From Kutzneria sp. CA-103260 (GTDB taxonomy: Bacteria; Actinomycetota; Actinomycetes; Mycobacteriales; Pseudonocardiaceae): 64,000 nucleotides of DNA. The stretch lies in assembly GCF_018263855.1 (NCBI RefSeq), contig NZ_CP073318.1, forward strand, positions 1,736,001-1,800,000, written 5' to 3'. A program made the translations under genes and the position numbers. This document shows positions 16,332 through 25,186 of the stretch, piece by piece; the first letter of the stretch is position 1; every line of letters begins with the position of its first letter. The notes under the pieces were generated by a model. It did no database searches and was not told where the DNA came from. It worked only from the letters and a program-made list of their open reading frames with translations.

Positions 16332-18500
16332 ATGCAGGCCCAGACGATCATCCAGAAGACGCTGCGGGTGCCGCTGGGCGCTGGGCCGGCGGGGGATGGC
16401 TCGGTGGTGGCTCGGCAGATGGACGCGGTTCTGGTCGGCGTGGGGTTCGCGGCGACGCGGGAGCTGCTAGAGCACGTGTCGGGGCTGGAGCCGGGCGCGG
16501 CGACGGACCTCGCGGCAGAGTTGGTGGCCGCGGTCCGCAAACTGGTCGGCGACCACGTGCGGCACAACGCGTACTTTCGCGACTTTCCCCATGGCGTGCC
16601 GGACACCATGAAGTTCTGGGTGCGGTGCCTGCGCGAAGCCCTGGTGGCTCCCGGCTCCAAGCCGACCGACAAGGAACTGTTGGCGCTGCTCGATCTGCGC
16701 CTGGTCGGGCTGCTCGACCTGCCCCGGTACGGCCGTTACCAGCACACCTACGCGGAACTACTGGCCGCGCACGACGAGCTGATCGCCTCGGTCAAGGACC
16801 GGATCACCGTCGTAGGCCTGGGCGGCACGCTGGAGGAGGAGACCCGCGAGCTGTACCGGTCGCTGGCCGAGTCCACCACGCCGCTGGGCGAGGCGGACCG
16901 GCTGCTGCTGGCCGACCTCGCCGGGGTCTGCGGTGCCGTGGAACTGGCGGCGGTGCCGGTACGGGAGAACCGGGCCGTGCTCAACGCCGTTCGCTTGCTC
17001 GCGGGACGGCCGCTGGTCGCCGTGGACACGGTGGCGGACGTGCTGCGCACTGCGTGCCAGGCCAGTGGCGGCGATGTCACGCTGGTCGAGCCGACTCGGT
17101 TCCGCAGCTTTTCCCGCCGTGAGCGGCGTGTCCTGCTCGCGGCGCTGGATCGAGTGGTGGCGGGCAACGAGGCCAAGCTCGGTGACGTCACGCGGTTCGC
17201 GCGGCGGTTCAAGCGGCTCGGCGAGTACCTGCACCCGCACGAGTACCCGCAGTTCCCGAACGCCGCCGACGTGTTCGCGGTCGCGCGTGGCGAGAAGACG
17301 GCCCGGACGCTGGCCGGGCGGGCGGAGGTGGCGTTCGCCGCCGGTGATGTGTTGGGCGCCGCGGTGATTCTTGCGACGGCACCGGGCATGTTGCTGCGGT
17401 CGCTGGACCGCCTGCTGCGTCAGGCCGACAACGACGTTGCCACGCAAGCGGTCCTCGACGCGGCCGGCAAGGTGCTCGGGTCGGTGTCTGGGCGGGTGCT
17501 GTGCTCGGTGCGTGAGCACCTGGCCAACCGCGCCGACCGGGATGCCGCACGCGTGTTCACCAACCGTGCCCTTCGGGCGTGGGTCACGGAGGACACGCGG
17601 CCGCCGCTGCCGCCGGAGGTCATCGCGCGGGCGTGCGCGCTGATCGACGCGGAGCTGACCCGTCGGCTGTCCGGCTACGAGCACGTGGTGGTCGACCCGG
17701 CCGTGCTGGACATCGCGCTGCCGCTGTCGGGCAAGGCCGGCGAGGACGGTTTTGCCGTGCTGCCAAGGGGTTCTCGCAGTCGGGTGGACGGGGAGGTGTT
17801 GCGGTTGTTCACCTACTGGCGGCAGACCAGCCGGCGCACCGACTTCGACCTGTCCGCGCTGCTGCTGGACGAAGACTTCCAGTACGCCGGACACGTGTCG
17901 TGGACCCAGTACCACGACGGCGGTGCGGTGTACTCGGGCGACGTGACCGAGGCGCCGGACGGCGCGACCGAGTTCATCGACCTGCCGCTGGACTCGGTCG
18001 ACGCGGCCTACGTCGTGCCGCAGGTCAACATCTACTCCGGGGAGGGGTTCGACGAGGTCGCTGAGTCGATGTTCGGCTGGATGACGCGTTCCAGCGCGCA
18101 GGAGGGAATGCCGTTCGAGGCCCGCACCGTGCGGACCCGGTCGGACATGCGCGGCCCCGGCCGCGTGGCGCTGCCGGTCATGTTCGGCCGTGGCGAGGAC
18201 GGCACGTGGACCGCGACCTGGCTGCACCTCTACCTGTCCGGCTCGCCGGACTTCAACCGGGTGGAGGCCAACCGGGGCAGCACTTCGTTGCTGGCCAAGG
18301 GCATGCTGGGCAGCCGGTATCTCACCGTCGCATACCTGGTGGAGCTGTTGCGCGCCGCGGGCGCGACGGTGACGACCTGGACTCCCGGTGCGGAACTGCC
18401 GACAGCGGCCACGTTCGTCGGCGTGCATCGGCCCGAGGGTCTGCCGGACGGGACCGAGGTGATCACGCTGGACCGGCTGAACCGGTTGATCCCGGCCTGA
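16332..18500 (+). CDS. large conserved protein with TerD-like C-terminal region
   Basis: 722 residues from ATG 16332, preceded by GAGGAC; the frame stays open back to 16044 but that part overlaps the divergent acetyltransferase gene. No signal peptide or membrane segment. The N-terminal two thirds are mostly helical and unassigned. The C-terminal part (VDFDLSALLLDEDF-like strand, GHVSWTQYHDGGAVYSGDVT, VNIYSGEGFDEV) resembles the beta-sandwich of TerD stress proteins, which bind calcium. It recalls the MXAN_6230/SCO0854 group, here without the RING-like start. Function unknown; a stress role is only an inference. Confidence 0.75.
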   Translation: MQAQTIIQKTLRVPLGAGPAGDGSVVARQMDAVLVGVGFAATRELLEHVSGLEPGAATDLAAELVAAVRKLVGDHVRHNAYFRDFPHGVPDTMKFWVRCLREALVAPGSKPTDKELLALLDLRLVGLLDLPRYGRYQHTYAELLAAHDELIASVKDRITVVGLGGTLEEETRELYRSLAESTTPLGEADRLLLADLAGVCGAVELAAVPVRENRAVLNAVRLLAGRPLVAVDTVADVLRTACQASGGDVTLVEPTRFRSFSRRERRVLLAALDRVVAGNEAKLGDVTRFARRFKRLGEYLHPHEYPQFPNAADVFAVARGEKTARTLAGRAEVAFAAGDVLGAAVILATAPGMLLRSLDRLLRQADNDVATQAVLDAAGKVLGSVSGRVLCSVREHLANRADRDAARVFTNRALRAWVTEDTRPPLPPEVIARACALIDAELTRRLSGYEHVVVDPAVLDIALPLSGKAGEDGFAVLPRGSRSRVDGEVLRLFTYWRQTSRRTDFDLSALLLDEDFQYAGHVSWTQYHDGGAVYSGDVTEAPDGATEFIDLPLDSVDAAYVVPQVNIYSGEGFDEVAESMFGWMTRSSAQEGMPFEARTVRTRSDMRGPGRVALPVMFGRGEDGTWTATWLHLYLSGSPDFNRVEANRGSTSLLAKGMLGSRYLTVAYLVELLRAAGATVTTWTPGAELPTAATFVGVHRPEGLPDGTEVITLDRLNRLIPA

Positions 18501-18595
18501 CCGGCCCGATATCCTGGCCAGGCGAGGCCATGAGGGGACTTCCTTCTACTCATCCTTGGAATGGTCTAGTGCCCTCCCTCTCCTCGCTCCGACCA

Positions 18596-18635
18596 CACAG
18601 TCGCCGGGCACGGCTCACCGTGCCCGGCGACTGTG
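18596..18635 (+). terminator. 18-bp perfect hairpin terminator
   Basis: Arms 18596-18613 and 18618-18635 with loop CTCA, about 95 bp after the stop of the TerD-like gene and before the TetR gene. Confidence 0.8.
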
Positions 18636-18700
18636 CGTTGTGCCTGCTGACGTGGCTCCAGACGTCGGTGCTGTCGTGGATGGTCCTCTAACCTGACGGC

Positions 18701-19294
18701 ATGGCTGAGAGTGACCGAGGCGGTCAGGTCCGTCCCGGAGGGCGCACCGCGCGGAACCGGACCGCGGTGCACGACGCCGTGCGCGGGTTGCTGGCCGAGG
18801 GCCGCGACCCGGTGACCGTGCGCGAGGTGTCGGAGCGGTCCGGGGTCAGCGAGGTGACGATCTACCGGCGGTGGGGGACCGTCGAGTCGCTGATGCTGGA
18901 CGTCGCGATCACCCAGCTCACCGAGGAAGCTCCGTTCCCGGACACCGGGGATCTGCGGCGGGATCTGCTGGACTGGGTCAGCGGCGTGGCCGCGAGTGTG
19001 AAGAGCCCGGAGGGGTTCGCGCTCTACCGGGCGCTCGCGGCGGCGACCTCGCCGTTGGGCGGCAACCACAGCGACCAGGCCCGTGCGGACGCGGCGATGT
19101 ACCTGCGCCGTCGCACGGACCAGATGCAGGCGGTGTTCGACCGGGCGGCCGCGGCGGCCGGGACCACTCCGCCGAGCGTGGCCCGGGTCTTCGACCTCGT
19201 GCTCGCGCCGGTCTACCTACGGGCCATCTTCGGCTACGACGCGCCTGACGCCGACCTGGCCGAGCTGGTCGACCGCGCGCTCGGCGACGGCTGA
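18701..19294 (+). CDS. TetR/AcrR-family regulator
   Basis: 197 residues. N-terminal helix-turn-helix: PVTVREVSERSGVSEVTIY then RRWGTVESLM. The C-terminal ligand domain resembles the TetR_C_11/16 type (DLRRDLLDWVSGVAASV). It is 88 bp upstream of the CocE/NonD hydrolase gene on the same strand, with a palindromic site in the gap, so it probably represses that hydrolase in response to its substrate. Confidence 0.92.
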   Translation: MAESDRGGQVRPGGRTARNRTAVHDAVRGLLAEGRDPVTVREVSERSGVSEVTIYRRWGTVESLMLDVAITQLTEEAPFPDTGDLRRDLLDWVSGVAASVKSPEGFALYRALAAATSPLGGNHSDQARADAAMYLRRRTDQMQAVFDRAAAAAGTTPPSVARVFDLVLAPVYLRAIFGYDAPDADLAELVDRALGDG

Positions 19295-19348
19295 CACTGC
19301 TAGTGAAAGAAAACTTGCATTAGCCCTCGGGTGCCCGCAGACTGGCAC

Positions 19349-19372
19349 TTAATGAAGGATTTCCTACATTAA
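19349..19372. promoter_or_regulatory. 24-bp palindromic operator for the TetR protein
   Basis: TTAATG-A-AGGA-TT-TCCT-A-CATTAA: outer 6-bp and inner 4-bp arms are exactly complementary. It lies 2 bp before the GGGCGGGG ribosome site of the hydrolase gene, in the gap downstream of the TetR gene. Confidence 0.7.
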
Positions 19373-19382
19373 GGGCGGGGTC

Positions 19383-21122
19383 GTGCACTATCCACCGTTG
19401 AGCGAGGTCCGCGACGGCATGCGGATCGACTGGGACGTCCGGCTCACCATGAGCGACGGCGTCACGCTGGCCGCCGACATCTTCCGGCCGGACGACGACG
19501 CCGAGCACCCGGTGCTGCTGGCCGCCGGCCCGTACGGCAAGGGGCTGTCCTTCGCCGAGGGCTTCGCGTACCAGTTCGAGGCGCTGCTGCGGGACCACCC
19601 GGAACTGGCCGAGAAGTCCAGCAATGCCTACCAGGTATGGGAATACCCCGATCCCGAGCGCTGGGTGCCGGACGGGTACGTGTGCGTGCGTATCGACACG
19701 CGGGGGACCGGCGGCAGTGAGGGGGCGATCGACTTCTTCTCGCCACGGGAGACCCAGGACCTCTACGAGAGCGTCGAATGGGCCGGCACGCAGCCGTGGA
19801 GCAACGGCAAGGTCGGCATGCTCGGCATCTCCTACCTGGCCAGCAACCAGTGGCTCGTCGCCGCCGCGGCCCCGCCGCACCTGGCGGCGATCTGCCCGTG
19901 GGAAGGGGCGTCGGACTTCTTCCGCGAGTACACCCACCACGGCGGCATCCCGTCCGAGTTCCTGCCGAGCTGGATGCCCTACCAGGTAACCCGAATCCAG
20001 CACGGTCGGGCCGAGGCGCCGACCAATCCGAACACCGGCCGTCGCGTGTCGGGCCTGGCCGTGCGGACCGAGCAGGAGCTGGCCGACAACGCCATCGCCC
20101 TCGCGGATGTCATGCGCGCCAACCCTTTCGACAACGACTACTACCGGGACCGCTCGGCCGCGCTGGAGAAGATCACCGTGCCGGTGCTGTCCAGCGCGAA
20201 CTGGGGCGGCATGGGCCTGCACTCGCGGGGCAACTTCGAGGCCTACTCCCGGGTGGGCAGCGGGCAGAGGTGGCTTGAGGTGCACGGCCTCGAGCACTGG
20301 ACCGAGTTCTACACCGACTACGGCGTCGAGTTGCAGCGCCGGTTCTTCGACCACTTCCTCAAGGGCGTGGACAACGGCTGGGACCGGCAGCCGCCGGTAC
20401 AGCTGAAGGTCCGGACGCCTGACGCGTTTTTCCTTCGCCACGAACAGGAGTGGCCGCCGGCTCGCACCGCGTGGACGCCGTACTACCTGGACCTCGCCAC
20501 CGGCGGCCTTGGCTCAGAACCACCCGCTGGGAACCAGGAGATCGGGTTCGCGGCCCGCTCCGAGGGCGCGATGTTCACCACGCCCCCGTTCTCCCAGGAG
20601 ACCGAGTTCACCGGCCCGGCCGCGCTCAAGCTGTTTGCCGCCTCCAGCACCGACGACGCCGACCTCTGCGTCACCGTGCACCTGTTCGACCCGGCCGGCG
20701 CGGAGGTTCTGTTCGCCACCGCGTCCGAGCCGCACGGTCCGGTCAGCCAGGGCTGGCTTCGCCTGTCCCAACGGACTTTGGACCCCTCGCGCTCGCTTCC
20801 GTACCGGCCGTGGCACCGGCACACCGCCGCCGCGCCGCTGACGCCCAGTGAGACGTACGAGGCCGACGTGGAGATCTGGCCCCTGTCGATCGTCGTGCCG
20901 GCCGGCTATCGCCTGGGGATTTCCGTGCGGGGACAGGACTACGAGCACGATCTCCCCGGCCGACCCGTGATCGCCTACGGCCGGGAGATCCGCGGCAGCG
21001 GCGCCTACTGGCACGAACTGCCCGGCGACCGCGACCGTCCCGCCTTCGACGGCACGACAATCCTTCGCGCCAGCGCGGGACGGCGGCCGTACGTGCTGCT
21101 TCCGTTGGTGCCCAACGAATAG
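19383..21122 (+). CDS. CocE/NonD family (X-Pro dipeptidyl-peptidase-like) hydrolase
   Basis: 579 residues from GTG 19383 after GGGCGGGG. N-terminal alpha/beta hydrolase of the S15/CocE type: DGVTLAADIFRP, RIDTRGTGGSEG, and the nucleophile Ser in GKVGMLGISYLASNQW; the His is probably in HGLEHWTEF. The C-terminal part is the jelly-roll domain (TAPPF-like TTPPFSQETEFTGPAALKLF, RLSQRTLDPSRS). No signal peptide. Known members cleave esters (cocaine, glutaryl-7-ACA) or X-Pro peptides; the substrate here is unknown. Likely controlled by the TetR protein and operator just upstream. Confidence 0.92.
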   Translation: MHYPPLSEVRDGMRIDWDVRLTMSDGVTLAADIFRPDDDAEHPVLLAAGPYGKGLSFAEGFAYQFEALLRDHPELAEKSSNAYQVWEYPDPERWVPDGYVCVRIDTRGTGGSEGAIDFFSPRETQDLYESVEWAGTQPWSNGKVGMLGISYLASNQWLVAAAAPPHLAAICPWEGASDFFREYTHHGGIPSEFLPSWMPYQVTRIQHGRAEAPTNPNTGRRVSGLAVRTEQELADNAIALADVMRANPFDNDYYRDRSAALEKITVPVLSSANWGGMGLHSRGNFEAYSRVGSGQRWLEVHGLEHWTEFYTDYGVELQRRFFDHFLKGVDNGWDRQPPVQLKVRTPDAFFLRHEQEWPPARTAWTPYYLDLATGGLGSEPPAGNQEIGFAARSEGAMFTTPPFSQETEFTGPAALKLFAASSTDDADLCVTVHLFDPAGAEVLFATASEPHGPVSQGWLRLSQRTLDPSRSLPYRPWHRHTAAAPLTPSETYEADVEIWPLSIVVPAGYRLGISVRGQDYEHDLPGRPVIAYGREIRGSGAYWHELPGDRDRPAFDGTTILRASAGRRPYVLLPLVPNE

Positions 21123-21129
21123 CGAACGG

Positions 21130-21729
21130 CTACTGGCCCAGGGTCGGTCCGAGCCAGCGGCGGACGAGCGTGCGCAGCTGGTCGTCAGTGGGCGCGGGCG
21201 TCGAGGGGTACTGCAGGAAGGACAGGAACAGGCGCATCAGGATCTCAGCCAGGCCGTGGAAGTCGTCGTCGGTGGTCACGTCGGCGGCGGCCCAGTCGAC
21301 CGGGACGTTGCGCAGGATGCGGGCGCCGAGGGCGAAGGACTGGGGCGAGGTGACGGCGCCGGTGAAGACGTCGGCCTCGCCCGCCTCCAGCAGCAGGCCC
21401 AGGTAGGGCTCGCGGGGGACAGTGTGGAGGCTGAACAGCACCGACTCCACGGCGACCTCGGCCGGGCTGGCGAACTTGGCCAGGTGGCGTTCCATCCGTT
21501 CGGCGAACGCCTCGACGCCGGCGATGGCGACGGCGGCGAGAATGTCGGGCAGCTTGGGGAAGTAGCGGTAGACGGTCTGCCGGGTGACGCCGGCCTCGGC
21601 GGCGATGTCGGACAGGCTGGTCTTGGCCAGCCCGACCCGGTCGATGCACGCCGTGGCCGCCTCGACGATCCGGCGGCGGGCCTCGTCCCCGGTCCGGGGC
21701 GGGTTGCCCTGCCATCCGTGGTACCCCAT
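21130..21729 (-). CDS. TetR-family regulator
   Basis: 199 residues from ATG 21729. Helix-turn-helix: TSLSDIAAEAGVTRQTVYR then YFPKLPDILAAV. The C-terminus is an all-helical ligand domain. It is the last gene of a three-gene minus-strand unit (flavin oxidoreductase, membrane protein, TetR) and is a good candidate to bind the large inverted repeat in front of that unit. Confidence 0.92.
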   Translation of the reverse strand: MGYHGWQGNPPRTGDEARRRIVEAATACIDRVGLAKTSLSDIAAEAGVTRQTVYRYFPKLPDILAAVAIAGVEAFAERMERHLAKFASPAEVAVESVLFSLHTVPREPYLGLLLEAGEADVFTGAVTSPQSFALGARILRNVPVDWAAADVTTDDDFHGLAEILMRLFLSFLQYPSTPAPTDDQLRTLVRRWLGPTLGQ

Positions 21730-21743
21730 GCGCCCATCTTCCC

Positions 21744-22745
21744 TCAGACGGCCGCGGGTGACCTGCTCCGCACCCGGTACAGCACGAGACCGCCGCCGAG
21801 GAAGCAGGCGAGCGCGTAGAGGCCGCCGCCGACAAGAGAGCCGGCGCTGAGCCAGAACACCGCCATCACGCCCAAGTAGACGGCGGGATAGAACCGGGCG
21901 AAGGCGGACGCCGGCTCGTCCGGCCTCGGGGTGGACACGACGATCCAGCCGCCGGCCACCCAGACCAGGGCCAGCTCGACACCGAGCACCCAGGCCTGTG
22001 CCGTGGTGTTGCCCTGGAACAGACTGGACGGGAGGCCGGCGACCACCATTGCCAACGGGGTCAGGACGCCGGCCAGCAGCACCAGCCAGCCGTTGCCGGC
22101 CAGCCGCACGACCAGGTAGGTCATGGCGGCCATGGAGACGGACGCGAACAGCAGCATGCTGGTCATCGGCACCGAGCCCAGCGCGGGCTGGTTGACGATG
22201 ACGTTGGCGGGATTCCAAGCCCACCAACGCAATTGCGGCCCGATCTGGTCGAAGACCTCGTAGAACACCTGGCACACGAAGGCGACGGCGACCGCGCCGA
22301 GCAGCGGGCCGCGACGCCGGAAGATGCCGAGCGAGCGCACGACCTCGTAGACGAGCTGGGTGAACATCGGATAGAAGGCGACGATGTAGAGCGGCAGCCG
22401 GTCGTCCATGAACTGCACGGTGAAACGGTTGTGGGCGAAGATGAATCCGTAGATGTGGTCGAGCCCGAACCACTCCGGGAAGTACAGCGGCGGCTCGGTG
22501 ACGAAGAGGTAGACCAGCGAGGCGAACCACAGGGCCAGGTTGGTCGGATCGCCCGCGCGGTGGCGGCGCACCGCGTGCACCAGCGCGAGAACGGCGCCGC
22601 CGATGACGAGCAGCTCCAGCGCCGGCATCGTCCAATTGGCCAGCTCCCAAGGAAAGCGGACCGACACCACCGGCGACACGTCGTGGCAGTCGAAGCCGAG
22701 ACCGCGGGTGACGGCCTCGGCCTGCGATCCGCACGCGGCGCTCAT
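21744..22745 (-). CDS. polytopic membrane protein, unassigned
   Basis: 333 residues with about eight or nine hydrophobic segments. Notable stretches: FVTEPPLYFPEWFGLDHIYG, AHNRFTVQFMDDRLPLYIV, VFYEVFDQIGPQLRWWAWN. No transporter motif I recognise; aromatic- and acid-rich loops recall small families of actinobacterial membrane proteins of unknown role. Its start overlaps the stop of the flavin oxidoreductase (ATGA, 22742-22745), so both act together, perhaps as a membrane-associated oxidation unit. Confidence 0.8.
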   Translation of the reverse strand: MSAACGSQAEAVTRGLGFDCHDVSPVVSVRFPWELANWTMPALELLVIGGAVLALVHAVRRHRAGDPTNLALWFASLVYLFVTEPPLYFPEWFGLDHIYGFIFAHNRFTVQFMDDRLPLYIVAFYPMFTQLVYEVVRSLGIFRRRGPLLGAVAVAFVCQVFYEVFDQIGPQLRWWAWNPANVIVNQPALGSVPMTSMLLFASVSMAAMTYLVVRLAGNGWLVLLAGVLTPLAMVVAGLPSSLFQGNTTAQAWVLGVELALVWVAGGWIVVSTPRPDEPASAFARFYPAVYLGVMAVFWLSAGSLVGGGLYALACFLGGGLVLYRVRSRSPAAV

Positions 22746-24181
22746 CGTGCCGTCGCCGAGGAGTAGTCGGTGGCCGGCGGCTCGGCCTGCGCGTCGAAGT
22801 CGAAGGGAACCCGCTGCCGCCCCAACGCCTTGCGGACGTAGTGGCGTAAGAACCCGGCGATCACCCTGGGGTTGCGCAGCATCTGGCCCAGCGACTCGTC
22901 CATGTTGAACACCTTGGCGAAGTGCTCGTCCACGACGTCGTCCTCACGGGCGGCGCCGACGATGAAGCTGAACGCCGGGCCGGACACCGCCGCGACGAGA
23001 CGGCGTCGCCACTCGGGCGGCTTCTCGGTGCCCACCGCGCACTCGTAGCCCTGATCCCTGGCCATCGCCAGCGACCACGGCACACGGAGCAGTTTGCTTT
23101 GCCCCGCAAGGAAACGTGCACAGAAACCACGGTCGAGCCGGTCGGTGCGGGCCAGGTGCTCGCGCAGCAGCAGCGCCGAGCCGGCGGCGGAACTGATGCC
23201 CTGGGCGTAGAACGGGTTGAACGCGCAGATCGAGTCGCCGACGAACACCAGGCCGCGCGGCGGCGTGCGCAGGCGGTCGTAGCGTCGCCACTTGTTGCCG
23301 GTGGACCGGGTCAGGTGCACCTCGGAAGTCGGTGTGCTGCGGGCCATCGCGGCCGCGAACAACGGTGTCCGCACCCGGTTCGCCGACTCCACGAAGGTGT
23401 CGGCGGTGCGCGGCATCTCCAGCCCCCACGAGCCCATGCACGCGATGGCGCGGTTGCCCTCGATCGGGAAGAAGTTCACCAGGAACTCGTGCTCGGGCGG
23501 GTGTCCGGCCCGGTCCGGGGTCGGCATGATCACCAGGTGCTGCCACCACCAGGAGGCCGGTCGGGGTGTGGGCAGTTCGTACCAGCGCGAGGTGTACGTG
23601 ACCTTGGCGTCGAGGGTCTGCACCTCGGGCTCGGGCCATCCCGCCGCCACCAGCCAGCCGCCGACCGCCGAGCCGCGGCCCATCGCGTCCACCACCAGGT
23701 CGGCGTCGACGTGCTCGTCACCGAGGTCGACCCCGGTGACCCCGCCGTCTCGTGTCCGCAGGCCGCTCACCGTGACACCCTCGCGGACGGTCACGTTGGC
23801 CAGCGCCCGCACTTTGTCGCGCAGCACCCGCTCGATGAGCACCCGCGAGCCGTAGATCATCGTCATCGCGCTCCGCTTGCGCGCCGACCAGCCCACCCCG
23901 TCGAGGTAGGCGGCGTCCATCGACGGCATGAGGTGCAGGCCGCCCGCGGCGATCAGGTCGTCCTCGAAGCCGGGGAACAGCGCGGCGATCGCCCGCCGGC
24001 CGGAGTTGAGCAGGAAGTGCGGGTGCTTGCTCTGCGGCACGCCGCGCCGGTGCTCGGCCGCCGCCGGCAGTTCGTCACGTTCGAGCACGAGCACCCGATC
24101 GAAGTGCGGGGCCAGCGCCCCCGCGGCGCAGAGGCCGGCGGCGCTGCCGCCCAGGACGACGGCGGTCTTGCCGAGCTTCAC
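22742..24181 (-). CDS. FAD-dependent oxidoreductase
   Basis: About 479 residues if started at GTG 24181, which has GGGGAG nine bases before it; alternatives ATG 24208 and GTG 24220 lack ribosome sites and would run into the operator palindrome. FAD site: AVVLGGSAAGLCAAGAL and ERDELP; second FAD motif VFVGDSICAFNPFYAQGIS. It has the PHBH/halogenase-like fold with long C-terminal helix but no GWxWxIP halogenase motif. Known relatives oxidise lipids or polyketides. Operon partner of the membrane protein. Confidence 0.85.
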   Translation of the reverse strand: MKLGKTAVVLGGSAAGLCAAGALAPHFDRVLVLERDELPAAAEHRRGVPQSKHPHFLLNSGRRAIAALFPGFEDDLIAAGGLHLMPSMDAAYLDGVGWSARKRSAMTMIYGSRVLIERVLRDKVRALANVTVREGVTVSGLRTRDGGVTGVDLGDEHVDADLVVDAMGRGSAVGGWLVAAGWPEPEVQTLDAKVTYTSRWYELPTPRPASWWWQHLVIMPTPDRAGHPPEHEFLVNFFPIEGNRAIACMGSWGLEMPRTADTFVESANRVRTPLFAAAMARSTPTSEVHLTRSTGNKWRRYDRLRTPPRGLVFVGDSICAFNPFYAQGISSAAGSALLLREHLARTDRLDRGFCARFLAGQSKLLRVPWSLAMARDQGYECAVGTEKPPEWRRRLVAAVSGPAFSFIVGAAREDDVVDEHFAKVFNMDESLGQMLRNPRVIAGFLRHYVRKALGRQRVPFDFDAQAEPPATDYSSATAR

Positions 24182-24197
24182 CCGGACCAACTCCCCA

Positions 24198-24238
24198 ACG
24201 TCATTCATACAAACAGGCACTCAATGTATGAATGACGT
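24198..24238. promoter_or_regulatory. large inverted repeat upstream of the flavin oxidoreductase operon
   Basis: ACGTCATTCATAC (24198-24210) and its exact complement GTATGAATGACGT (24226-24238), separated by 15 bp. It occupies the promoter region of the minus-strand operon ending in a TetR gene; spacing would suit one or two TetR dimers. Confidence 0.7.
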
Positions 24239-24337
24239 CACACGCATGTCAATGCTGCCGACGGGTGCCGAAAGCCGGCGAAGCGCCCGAAACGGTTACA
24301 CTGCGGCTTTGTTGATCACTAGGAGAGGCCGCGGTTC

Positions 24338-25186
24338 ATGAGGGTCTGTCGGATGATCGTGGGCATCGCCCTCGCGGTCGGCGTCGCCGGGTGCTCGGCC
24401 GGCCCGGAGAGGCCGACGCCCACGAGTGCGACGACCGCCGAGGCCACCGCGACGGCCGGCGACGGGCTCACCGTCGATCAGCGCCGCCGCGCCGATCAGC
24501 TGGTCAGCATCTTCGAGAACGGCACACCGGTGGTCCAGTACGACTACGCGGAGAACCTCCATGACGGACGCGGGATCACCGCCGGACGCGCCGGATTCAC
24601 CACCAACGACGGCGATGCGCTGCGCGTGATCAAGGCCTACACGGAGCGGGTCCCGGACAACGGCCTGGCGCGGTTCGTGCCGGAGCTGGAACGGCTGGCG
24701 GGGAGCGGCAGCGACGACACGTCGGGGTTGCCGGAGGGGGACTACATCGCGGCCTGGAAGCAGTCGGCGTCCGATCCGGTGTTCCGGCGGATCCAGGACA
24801 GCCAGGTGGATCAGCGCTACTTCGTGCCGGCCATGGCCGAGGCCGACCGGTTGGGGCTGACGACGCCGCTCGCGCGGGCCGAGCTGTACGACGCGGCCAT
24901 CCAGCACGGCACGGGCAGCGACCAGGACGGCCTGCCGGCGTTGATCAGCCGTGCCGGCGACCGGGTCGGAAATCCTTCGGCCGCCGGCGAAAAGGCGTGG
25001 TTGGGGGCGTTCTTCGACGTCCGCGCCGAGGATCTGCGCAATCCCGCGAACGGTGCCACCAAACAGGAATGGGCCAAGTCGGTGGACCGCGTCGAGTGCC
25101 TGCGCCGGATCGCCGCCGCCAGCGGCTACCGCCTCGACGGGCCGCTGACGGTGACGGCTGCCGGCACGAGCTACACCCTGAACTGA
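24338..25186 (+). CDS. GH46 chitosanase, lipoprotein
   Basis: 282 residues. Lipoprotein signal: MRVCRMIVGIALAVGVAGCS with lipobox VAGC, then a Thr/Ala/Pro-rich linker to about residue 45. The catalytic domain matches family 46: LVSIFENG, the proton-donor Glu in YDYAENLHDGRGITAG, and the second acid shortly after (GFTTNDGD). Cleaves beta-1,4 links in chitosan. Membrane tethering is less usual, since most known GH46 enzymes are fully secreted. AGGAGAGG precedes ATG 24338. Its 3' end overlaps the convergent monooxygenase gene by 16 bp. Confidence 0.93.
   Translation: MRVCRMIVGIALAVGVAGCSAGPERPTPTSATTAEATATAGDGLTVDQRRRADQLVSIFENGTPVVQYDYAENLHDGRGITAGRAGFTTNDGDALRVIKAYTERVPDNGLARFVPELERLAGSGSDDTSGLPEGDYIAAWKQSASDPVFRRIQDSQVDQRYFVPAMAEADRLGLTTPLARAELYDAAIQHGTGSDQDGLPALISRAGDRVGNPSAAGEKAWLGAFFDVRAEDLRNPANGATKQEWAKSVDRVECLRRIAAASGYRLDGPLTVTAAGTSYTLN

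Noticed and set aside
22742..24181. flavin-dependent halogenase
   Set aside because: FAD motifs present but the GWxWxIP signature of tryptophan-type halogenases is missing; called only as an oxidoreductase.
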